Assembly: GCA_003501525.1 (NCBI GenBank)
Contig: DNPI01000152.1
Span: 1-29,701 of the forward strand
DNA from: Planctomycetota bacterium
Lineage (GTDB): Bacteria; Planctomycetota; UBA1135
Length of the DNA stretch: 29,701 nt
Direction: 5' to 3'
Below the pieces are notes generated by a model. It saw nothing but the letters and a program-made list of their open reading frames with translations, made no database searches and was not told the origin of the DNA. Each line of letters begins with the position of its first letter. Positions within the stretch are counted from its first letter, which is position 1. Shown here piece after piece: positions 8,291-14,811 of the stretch. The position numbers and the translations under genes are program-made.

Positions 8291-9516
8291 TTCTTGAAGG
8301 TTGACCAAAATTCAGGGAAAGATTTTGTGACGCACTCCGGAGTTTTAATTTCAAGATTGGGGAATCTCAATTGAGCAACCCCACCAGCCATAGCCATTCG
8401 ATGATCACCTGCCGTATCTAGGCTCTCTGCAATTGATGACGAGATCGAACCAGCAATAACCAGAGCTTCACCCTCAAACGCCGTTTTTCCGCCTACAGCC
8501 GCAACAAGGTTCTGCATCCCCCTCAGCCGATCAGACTCTTTGTCTTTTAACCGGTGAAGGCCCGTTAAACGCCCCCCACTTGGAAGAAAAGCACAAGCTA
8601 CAGCCAACGCCGGTCCAGCGTCGGGACAATAATCCAGATTCAATTCGAGCCTTTTCTCGGGAAAAGATTCTGGAGCACAAATGACATCCTCGGTCACAGC
8701 AAGAAAGCCCATACCGACCAAATCACGAGCCAATCGCGACTCTGGGTGCAAAGGGTCCGGTGGAGCTGAGTAAACCAAATCCCCCCCATTGACAAGTAGC
8801 CCAGCAAGGAAAAACGTTGCCGCCGAAGCATCTCCGGGCAAATCCCACACACTGCCTTCACCAACCCCCGGTTGCACACACCAATCTTCCGCAAGGGGCA
8901 CAACCGAACCCACACCTCTGAATCGGGCGACTGCTTCCAGGGTTAAATCGACATAACCCCGACTTGCATCGAGAGCTGCAGCGCGAATCAAGGCCTTACT
9001 CTGCCATGGAACCAGTAAAAGGGAAGAAAGGTATTGGCTACTTGATGAGTCTTCTAGAGAAATGTCACCGCCTTTGATACCTGGACTAATCACCTTTAAC
9101 ACCTTCTCCCCTTTCTCATACTCAAACTCAATTGTCGCACCTTTCGCTCGCAAGCAATCTAACAGTCCTTCGTGGGGCCGTTCCATCAACCTAGGCGAAC
9201 CAGAAAAAATTGCTTCCCCTCCACCTGCAGCCACCTGAGCCACTAAAAAACGAAATGTACTCGCCCCTTCGCGAACATCGAGCCGAACTCCATCTGCAAT
9301 AAGAGGTCCCGCTAAGCCGTTTACTAATAGAGCATCACCCTCCTCGCAGATCTCTACCCCAAGGGCAATCAAACACTCCTTCAAGCTCTCAGAGTCATCC
9401 CCTTGATTGCAACCAATTAACCGAGTCTCCCCTTCTGCCGTAGCTGCAAGCAACAGCGCTCTCTGCGTTAAAGATTTACACCCAGGCAGAGAAACGGGAG
9501 AAACTTGATGTTCCAT
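8275..9516 (-). CDS. aroA: 3-phosphoshikimate 1-carboxyvinyltransferase (EPSP synthase), divergent
   Basis: This 413-residue enzyme joins shikimate-3-phosphate and phosphoenolpyruvate in the shikimate pathway. Family signatures are recognisable: PGCKSLTQRALLLAA at 11-25 (Lys14, Ser15, Arg19), RPHEGL at 113-118, SSSQYLSSLLL at 158-168, GDASAATFFLAGLL at 228-241, catalytic Asp299 in PDAGPALAVA, KDKESDRLRGM at 324-334, DHRMAMAGG at 371-379 and TKSFPEFW near the end. Two conserved stretches differ: the usual GSKS is GCKS, and the usual NAGTAMR loop reads REGASTFR at 82-89. The gene leads the leftward operon. A TAGAAT box lies 6 nt upstream of the ATG and no Shine-Dalgarno sequence is visible. Confidence 0.9.
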   Translation of the reverse strand: MEHQVSPVSLPGCKSLTQRALLLAATAEGETRLIGCNQGDDSESLKECLIALGVEICEEGDALLVNGLAGPLIADGVRLDVREGASTFRFLVAQVAAGGGEAIFSGSPRLMERPHEGLLDCLRAKGATIEFEYEKGEKVLKVISPGIKGGDISLEDSSSSQYLSSLLLVPWQSKALIRAAALDASRGYVDLTLEAVARFRGVGSVVPLAEDWCVQPGVGEGSVWDLPGDASAATFFLAGLLVNGGDLVYSAPPDPLHPESRLARDLVGMGFLAVTEDVICAPESFPEKRLELNLDYCPDAGPALAVACAFLPSGGRLTGLHRLKDKESDRLRGMQNLVAAVGGKTAFEGEALVIAGSISSSIAESLDTAGDHRMAMAGGVAQLRFPNLEIKTPECVTKSFPEFWSTFKKWRNG

Positions 9517-9522
9517 GCGATG

Positions 9523-9528
9523 ATTCTA
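9523..9528 (-). promoter_or_regulatory. Putative -10 element of aroA operon
   Basis: On the minus strand this reads TAGAAT and ends 6 nt before the aroA ATG. Transcription would start at or next to the start codon, so the message would be leaderless. No convincing -35 box was found. Confidence 0.4.
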
Positions 9529-9541
9529 AAGGGGGAGTAGC

Positions 9542-9547
9542 TAGAAT
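9542..9547 (+). promoter_or_regulatory. Putative -10 element of purC and the selenoprotein gene
   Basis: TAGAAT lies 7 nt upstream of the purC ATG inside the 38-bp divergent gap with aroA. It faces away from the aroA element, with 13 bp between the two boxes. A GGGGGAG stretch just upstream is too far from the ATG to be a standard ribosome-binding site. Confidence 0.4.
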
Positions 9548-9554
9548 TTCTCTC

Positions 9555-10496
9555 ATGCAAGCCGCATCCATCCCTATTGACCCTTCCGCGGGCTACCGCG
9601 GTGGAACAGAGATCCCTGGATGGGATCTCTATTACACCGGCAAGGTTCGCGATCTTTACCGCCACCCTTCCCACCCGGGGAAAATCCTCATGATTGCCAC
9701 CGACCGCCTCAGCGCATTCGATGTCGTGATGAATGAGACCGTTCCCGACCGTGGGCGAATCCTTACACACATAACTGACTTCTGGGTCGATCAAGTATCC
9801 GAATGGATGCCATCGGCACAAATCACAACGGATCCTGCGGAAGTCCCCGACCTTCCTGAAGAATTCCATAGTGTCTTCTCTGGAAGAACAACTTGGACCC
9901 AAACAGCTGACAGGGTTGATGTAGAAATTGTCCTAAGGGCACATTTGGCTGGAAGTGGCTGGCGAGAATATGAAGCCACAGGCTCTCTCTGGGAAAACTC
10001 ACTCCCTGAGGGGCTGCAAAACTCCTCGAAACTCCCTGAAGTCCTCCTCACTCCTACGACAAAGGACGAAAAAGATCTTCCCATTTCCTGGGAAGAAGCG
10101 AGTCAAATTATCGGGAATCACGAAGATGCTGAGCGCATTCGGGAGCTGGCCTTCAAGCTGTTCAATGAAGCAGCAGATAGAGCTGGGGCGCGTGGCGCCA
10201 TCCTCGCCGACACCAAATTTGAGTTCGGGCGATTAAATGGCGAATTAGTACTCATTGACGAAGTCCTAACCCCTGACTCCTCGCGCTACTGGCCCGAGGA
10301 CGAGATTGTCCCTGGCGCAGAACCACCAAGTTGGGACAAGGAAATTGTTCGTGCTTTCCTACGCACCTTGACCGAATGGGACAAAACACCTCCCCCGCCT
10401 CCTATCCCAGCCGAAATTATCGAGAAGACGCGAGGCCGCTATCTCGAAATCTGCAACATCCTTACCGGCTCACTTCCTAAGGGTGTTGTAGGGTAG
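9555..10496 (+). CDS. purC: Phosphoribosylaminoimidazole-succinocarboxamide synthase
   Basis: SAICAR synthetase, the ATP-dependent ligase that adds aspartate to CAIR in de novo purine synthesis. The 313-residue length fits the longer family form. Recognisable signatures are YYTGKVRDLYRHP near residue 26 (the usual GKVRDxY), MIATDRLSAFDVVM near 46, the VEIVLRAHLAGSGWREYEATG region near 123, LADTKFEFG near 217 and LIDEVLTPDSSRYWP near 232. It is divergent from aroA and is followed after 3 nt by the two-TGA thioredoxin gene, so the two are probably co-transcribed. The C-terminal KTRGRYLEICNILTG is intact. Confidence 0.95.
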   Translation: MQAASIPIDPSAGYRGGTEIPGWDLYYTGKVRDLYRHPSHPGKILMIATDRLSAFDVVMNETVPDRGRILTHITDFWVDQVSEWMPSAQITTDPAEVPDLPEEFHSVFSGRTTWTQTADRVDVEIVLRAHLAGSGWREYEATGSLWENSLPEGLQNSSKLPEVLLTPTTKDEKDLPISWEEASQIIGNHEDAERIRELAFKLFNEAADRAGARGAILADTKFEFGRLNGELVLIDEVLTPDSSRYWPEDEIVPGAEPPSWDKEIVRAFLRTLTEWDKTPPPPPIPAEIIEKTRGRYLEICNILTGSLPKGVVG

Positions 10497-10499
10497 GTC

Positions 10500-11702
10500 A
10501 TGAGATTTTTCACTCTATTACCCTTAGTCGCGGGCTTGTCGCTAGCAAGCACAGCCCCAGCTCAAGACGCTGACGACTTAATTGCGAAGTACGAGGCTGA
10601 AATCAGCGAAAAATGGGTCTCACACGGTGGCTGGACTCTCGATCTCGACGAAGCCCTTGCTCGCGCAAAAAAAGAGAACAAGCTAGTTTTCGCCTATTTC
10701 ACGCGATCCTACGCACCCTGACCTCCATGTGAAAGCTTGGAGAGTGGTTCACTCTCCTCCCAAGATTTCGCTGAGTATGCTTCTAAGGATGTAGTTCCCT
10801 ATCTGCATGTAACAAGCCGTATTCCTGGCAACACAACCGATGCCATTTTCCGAAATTACGGTGGCACCGGATTTCCAACTCTTCTCTTTCTTGACGCCGA
10901 TGGCGGCAAACTGGCAAAAGTCGCTGGTGCCGACAGGAGTGTAGAAGGATTCAAGAAAACGGAAGAGCAAATCGCGGAATTGCTTGAACTCAGAACTGCC
11001 GCAGCTAAGGGGGACAAAGGAGCGGATGTCGATCTGCTCTTAATGGAATTAGAGCGCGGCCTACTTAGCTTCGAATTAGCTAAAGAAAAACGAGGCTCAC
11101 TCGTCACCCCCAAAAAGAGCAATGCGGAGTTTGAGGACAAGGTCGCAAGAATTGATGGCCACCTCTTCGAATTTGAAATAACCACACTAGTTCGCTCAGC
11201 CGGCCCTGCCACTGAAAAACGTAAGCAAGTTGCTGCCACTCTCTATGAAATGGCGAAAAACGGGCGGTTCCCCGCTAAGTTCAACTATTCGTTCTGGACT
11301 CCTGTAATGGAAGAAGCCAAAAGCCAAGGCGATGCCACTATTTTCGAAAAAGGGCTTAACGCTTTTCGCGAACAGTATGGAGATCACCCCCGTTTCGAAA
11401 GCCGATTCAAGAAAATGGAAGCAGATCTACAAGCTCTGCAATCCGGAAGCGGAGCCACCGCACAGGTCGAAGTGCCTAAATCTCAGGCTGTTGTCTTAGC
11501 GGTTACAGGCATGCGCTGAGGTGTTTCCTGCGCAAGCAGGGTCGATAAGGCCCTTGCCTCTCTACCGTGGGTAGAAAAACATAAAGTCAACTTCAGTACA
11601 AAGGAAGCTCACATCACCGTGAACGCTAAATACGACCAAAAGGCCACCATCAAGGCCATCACCGACCTTGGGTTTGGAGCCGCTGTGAAATCAGCAAGCT
11701 GA
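10500..11702 (+). CDS. Exported thioredoxin-like/HMA fusion selenoprotein with two predicted selenocysteines
   Basis: I read one 400-residue gene through two in-frame TGA codons (10719-10721 and 11517-11519). It opens with a signal peptide (MRFFTLLPLVAGLSLASTAPA, then QDADD). A thioredoxin-like domain (about 45-155) has AYFTRSYAP-U74-PPC77 where this fold carries CxxC, and a cis-proline motif GFPTLLFLD with Pro126. A helical linker spans about 160-325. A C-terminal heavy-metal-associated domain begins VTGMR-U340-GVSC344-ASRVDKAL and continues through the usual beta-alpha-beta pattern to the TGA at 11700. Cys77 and Cys344 are the only cysteines. TGA is an ordinary stop in neighbouring genes and all three segments are in one frame, so recoding explains the pattern better than decay. 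Each TGA is followed by a SECIS-like hairpin. The ATG follows purC by 3 nt with GGGTAGG upstream. Likely role: extracytoplasmic redox or metal-thiol chemistry. No selenium-insertion genes lie in the window. Confidence 0.85.
10719..10721 (+). other. In-frame TGA predicted to encode selenocysteine 74
   Basis: This TGA interrupts the thioredoxin-like domain at the first position of the CxxC redox motif, giving U-P-P-C. The reading frame continues without another stop for 795 bases up to the next TGA and encodes the rest of the thioredoxin fold. Confidence 0.82.
10736..10764 (+). promoter_or_regulatory. Bacterial SECIS-like hairpin for the first UGA
   Basis: An 8-bp perfect stem GGAGAGTG/CACTCTCC (10739-10746 with 10750-10757) closes a 3-nt loop GTT. 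CTT/AAG pairs (10736-10738 with 10762-10764) extend it below a small bulge. The loop begins with G, 25 nt after the UGA. This fits the published bacterial SECIS rule of a short loop with G in its first two positions, roughly 16-37 nt downstream. The pairing was found by eye and no folding energy was computed. Confidence 0.7.
11517..11519 (+). other. In-frame TGA predicted to encode selenocysteine 340
   Basis: This TGA falls in the metal-binding loop of the C-terminal HMA domain, where GMxC is expected (GMR-U-GVSC). Downstream the frame encodes a complete HMA domain of 60 residues before a TGA at 11700. Confidence 0.8.
11536..11557 (+). promoter_or_regulatory. Bacterial SECIS-like hairpin for the second UGA
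   Basis: AGGGTC (11538-11543) pairs with GGCCCT (11549-11554), including one U-G pair, around the loop GATAA. GC/GC pairs extend the stem below a bulged T. The loop G is at 11544, 24 nt after the UGA, within the usual bacterial range. A competing smaller hairpin CCTGC-GCAA-GCAGG (11527-11540) has a GNRA loop only 12 nt after the UGA; the two cannot form together. Confidence 0.55.
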
Positions 11703-11715
11703 ATCGCTCAGCCAT

Positions 11716-11758
11716 AACCGACCGCAGTTCTTAAAGAGCCGCGGTCGGTTCTTTTTTT
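11716..11758 (+). terminator. Rho-independent terminator after the selenoprotein gene
   Basis: A perfect 10-bp stem AACCGACCGC/GCGGTCGGTT (11716-11725 and 11741-11750) encloses a 15-nt loop and is followed by CTTTTTTT. It starts 14 nt after the last stop codon of the selenoprotein gene. The right half of the hairpin lies inside the 3' end of the convergent mnmG gene. Confidence 0.88.
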
Positions 11759-13485
11759 AGAGCGACTTCAAGAAGCGCGATGTCAGCAGGCGTAACGCCC
11801 GCTAAACGGCCGGCAGCCCCAAGCGTCTCTGGGCGAGCATCCAAAAGAGATTCAACAGCTTCGCTACGCAACCCTGTGACAGAAGAGAAATCCATCCCTA
11901 AAGGAAGCTCAGTTCCCTCCATCGCCCTTGAGCGTTCCACCCAATCCTCCTGCCTCTGGCTGTACCCGGCATACTGCCTGTCAGCTTCAATAGTTGTTTT
12001 ATCTCCGGGAGCAATATCCAGCGCATCAACATCTCCCCCCTCTTCCAGAACGGACAGTACTTTCTCAATTCGGCTCAGCCGTGACGCCAGACGCTTTGTT
12101 CGATTCAAGTCAACCGCTCCCCACTCCGCCGCTCGGGGCGTCAATCGCCGATCCGCATCATCATGCCGAAGCAAAAGACGATGCTCTGCCCTCGAAGTAA
12201 ACATCCGGTAAGGCTCATCAGGATTACAGACGACTAAGTCGTCGACCAAAACACCGAGATATGCCTCGTGCCGACCTAAAACGAAATCCGGCTTGCCCTG
12301 AATCTTCGCCGCCGCATTAATGCCCGCAACAAGCCCCAACCCAGCAGCTTCTTCGTAGCCCGTCGTACCGCAAATCTGCCCAGCCAGGTAAAGCCCCTCA
12401 ACAGAAACGACTTCCAGGGTTCGACGCAAACACTTCGGCGCAACATAGGTATATTCCACGGCATACCCCGGCTGCACAATCCGCGCCTTCTCCAACCCTG
12501 GACACGTTCGGACTAAATCTTCTTGCACTTCAGCAGGAAGCGATGTGGAAATCCCATTTGGATATACGATGGGCGAGTCCACACCTTCAGGCTCAAGGAA
12601 TATGGTGTGCTTATCGCGGTCCGCGAATCGCACAACCTTGTCTTCCAGCGAAGGACAATAGCGTGGACCTTTCCCTGTCACAGCTCCTCGGTGCATAGGA
12701 GAGCGATGAAGGTTTTCCGTAACGATGGCATGGGTTTCTGGACAAGTCTGAGTAATCCAACAAGAAACTTGCGGCTGGATAATCGAATCAGTCAAAAAAG
12801 AGAAAGGGACTGGGATCGCATCACCGGGCTGCTCTTGCAAATTTGAAAAATTAATCGATTCTCTGTCCAAGCGAGGTGGTGTTCCTGTTTTAAGGCGGCC
12901 CGTCGATAGCCCCAGGCTTCGAAGGACTTCGCCCATTGGAGCTGCCCCTGCTTCACCAGATCGCCCCCCGACAACCCGCTTTTCACCAGTGTGCAGGACG
13001 CCCTCCAAAAAGGTTCCGGTTGTCACAATAACTGCTAATGCACGGAGCGAACGACCATCAGCTAGCTGAAGTCCTGCAATTTTCTTTCGTGATTTATTTT
13101 CCCAAAGGAGGTCGATGACCTCTCCCTCTAGAATCTCGAGATTCGGCAGAATCCCCAATATTCTCCTAGCCTCAATCTCATATGCATCTCTATCACACTG
13201 TGCTCTTGGAGACTGTACGGCCCGACCTTTACTAGTGTTTAGGAGCCGAAACTGAATACCAACTGCGTCAGCAATTCTCCCCATTACCCCTCCTAGAGCG
13301 TCAACTTCTCTGGCCAGTTGCCCCTTGCCAATTCCTCCAATAGCCGGGTTGCAAGACATTCGGCCAATGGCAGCAGCGTCTAAGGAAATTAATCCGGTCA
13401 AAGCTCCCATTCGCGCAGCCGCGGCCGCTGCTTCCATTCCAGCATGGCCGCCACCTACTACGAGGACGTCAAATTCTAATTCCAT
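11731..13485 (-). CDS. mnmG: tRNA uridine-5-carboxymethylaminomethyl modification enzyme MnmG (GidA)
   Basis: This FAD-dependent enzyme works with MnmE to modify wobble U34 of tRNAs. The N-terminal FAD motif is VVGGGHAGMEAA (9-20), followed by GRMSCNPAIGGIGKGQLAREVDALGG. Later signatures include TGTFLEGVLHTGEKRVVGGRSGE, GRLKTGTPPRL, GPRYCPSLEDK (conserved Cys), YPNGISTSLP, GTTGYEEAAGLGLVAG and GYSQRQEDWVER. The expected PGYAIEYD reads PGYAVEYT, and QINGTTG reads QICGTTG. I use the ATG at 13485; in-frame GTG and TTG codons at 13488 and 13497 are alternatives. At 584 residues it is somewhat shorter than E. coli MnmG. The last codons overlap the terminator of the convergent gene. mnmE is not in the window. 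Confidence 0.95.
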   Translation of the reverse strand: MELEFDVLVVGGGHAGMEAAAAAARMGALTGLISLDAAAIGRMSCNPAIGGIGKGQLAREVDALGGVMGRIADAVGIQFRLLNTSKGRAVQSPRAQCDRDAYEIEARRILGILPNLEILEGEVIDLLWENKSRKKIAGLQLADGRSLRALAVIVTTGTFLEGVLHTGEKRVVGGRSGEAGAAPMGEVLRSLGLSTGRLKTGTPPRLDRESINFSNLQEQPGDAIPVPFSFLTDSIIQPQVSCWITQTCPETHAIVTENLHRSPMHRGAVTGKGPRYCPSLEDKVVRFADRDKHTIFLEPEGVDSPIVYPNGISTSLPAEVQEDLVRTCPGLEKARIVQPGYAVEYTYVAPKCLRRTLEVVSVEGLYLAGQICGTTGYEEAAGLGLVAGINAAAKIQGKPDFVLGRHEAYLGVLVDDLVVCNPDEPYRMFTSRAEHRLLLRHDDADRRLTPRAAEWGAVDLNRTKRLASRLSRIEKVLSVLEEGGDVDALDIAPGDKTTIEADRQYAGYSQRQEDWVERSRAMEGTELPLGMDFSSVTGLRSEAVESLLDARPETLGAAGRLAGVTPADIALLEVALKKEPTAAL

Positions 13486-13520
13486 CACTAAGCCCAAGCC
13501 AATGTCAGCTAAAGGCCATG

Positions 13521-13527
13521 TATTCTA
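13521..13527. promoter_or_regulatory. Putative shared bidirectional -10 region between mnmG and the repeat-protein gene
   Basis: TATTCTA reads as TATTCT on the plus strand (13521-13526), ending 10 nt before the GTG at 13537. It reads as TAGAAT on the minus strand (13527-13522), with a leader of about 36 nt to the mnmG ATG. One site could serve both divergent genes. Confidence 0.35.
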
Positions 13528-13536
13528 GTTACCTCC

Positions 13537-14811
13537 GTGATTATCCTCGCCCCTCTCCTTGTTATGCCTTTGCAAGGCTCTCCCAGCGGGAGCCTGGAAA
13601 AATTGGCTGGCATTATTGCTGAAAAAACCGCAGAGCGCCGAAGCCAAGCTTCAGAGGCCTGGGACACGCATGGGCAGAAATGGCTAACCGGAGGGAACGA
13701 AGCCAGCCTCGACGCACTTCTGATTATTTCTCCGGAAATTCAAGGGCCTACATTTGAAGCACTCGCGCGAACTTTTGCAGAACAAACAGATCCGAAATAT
13801 CTCTATCACAATCCGACGATTCTGAGCCGATACATCCATCTCCTAGAGAACTCCATGAATCCCGCCGGCGCAAATTTACTGGTGGGTTTTCTTTCTCAAT
13901 TTCCGGACAACACGAAAAATATCGCGCTGCGGGCTTCTGCGAACTGCGGGAGCACTGCTGCTATCGATTTAGCTGAATCTTGGACCACGAGTAAAAAACC
14001 GGACCTTGCATCAGAGGGCCTCCGCATTCTTCTACTGCATGGGCCACCCGAAAAAATTGCACACAAACTTGAAGACGCACAAGCCGCCGATCTTCCTCCA
14101 GGGAATTTCGCCACCATCCTTGAAGCTCTGGCAAAGAGGAAGCTCCCCCCTGATTTCGAGCTTCCTCTACGACTTCTCCGTTCTACCGATTTCCCTATTG
14201 CCGGTGGCATCATCGCCATTCTCGAAGCGCATCCGGATAACCGCGCAGAGGATTTCCTTCTAAATATATTCCTCGAATTAGATTCTCCAATGGAGATGCG
14301 CTATCGAACGCTCGCAATCTTCGAGGACAATGCAAAAGATTTTCGATGGAGAAAAGGCGAGCGAAGGCTGTCGGAATTTCTCCGAAAAGATGCCAAAGGC
14401 GAGCTGGCCGAAAATGTGGCGTGGACACTGCACCGCATAGGAAATAGAGAAGGCAGCAAATACCTTCTTGCTGAGCTTAAAGAGGAAGCCGAGGCGAACC
14501 CGCGGGATTGGAGGATTCAGCTCGGGTACGCCCGAAGACTAGTCGATTTGGAATCCTTCTCGGACGCATACAAAATTTATCGGTTCCAGTTTGAGCGATT
14601 AGAAAAAACACCCGAAATATTTCGCGTCAACAATTCGGACTGGCTTTGGGCCGCCCGTGCAGCAGCTGGAGCACGACGCCCTGCCGATGCAGGGAAATGG
14701 CTGGGTAGAGCACGCATGTCACCCTCCGAATTGCGCTCTTATCGAGACTTGCCAGAATTCGAGCCCTACTTAGCAAAGCAACCTTTTAAGCGCCTATTTG
14801 GGATTCGCTGA
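13537..14811 (+). CDS. Exported helical-repeat (HEAT/TPR-like) protein, function unknown
   Basis: This 424-residue protein starts at GTG and is not assignable to a known function. It begins with a short hydrophobic segment (MIILAPLLVMPLQGSP) that is brief for a signal peptide. Upstream in-frame codons (ILVTS) would lengthen the hydrophobic run but offer no standard start, so the start is uncertain. Residues about 60-300 are repeated helical pairs of HEAT character. The C-terminal 130 residues resemble TPRs (DWRIQLGYARRLVDLESFSDAYKIY and WLWAARAAAGARRPADAGKWLGRA). No enzymatic motif is visible. The 3' end overlaps the convergent RND pump gene by 26 bp. Confidence 0.72.
   Translation: MIILAPLLVMPLQGSPSGSLEKLAGIIAEKTAERRSQASEAWDTHGQKWLTGGNEASLDALLIISPEIQGPTFEALARTFAEQTDPKYLYHNPTILSRYIHLLENSMNPAGANLLVGFLSQFPDNTKNIALRASANCGSTAAIDLAESWTTSKKPDLASEGLRILLLHGPPEKIAHKLEDAQAADLPPGNFATILEALAKRKLPPDFELPLRLLRSTDFPIAGGIIAILEAHPDNRAEDFLLNIFLELDSPMEMRYRTLAIFEDNAKDFRWRKGERRLSEFLRKDAKGELAENVAWTLHRIGNREGSKYLLAELKEEAEANPRDWRIQLGYARRLVDLESFSDAYKIYRFQFERLEKTPEIFRVNNSDWLWAARAAAGARRPADAGKWLGRARMSPSELRSYRDLPEFEPYLAKQPFKRLFGIR

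Noticed and set aside
10500..11519. Two separate short genes (10500-10721 and 10737-11519) or a decayed pseudogene
   Set aside because: All pieces are in one frame with no frameshift. The break falls inside a thioredoxin domain exactly at the redox cysteine, and the second break falls exactly at the HMA ligand. Random stop mutations would not hit two cysteine positions.
11700..11702. Third TGA as another selenocysteine
   Set aside because: The frame stops four codons later, the HMA domain is already complete, and a terminator follows at once.
14786..14811. Bidirectional terminator between the repeat protein and RND pump genes
   Set aside because: The two coding ends overlap by 26 bp and no stem followed by a T-run was found.
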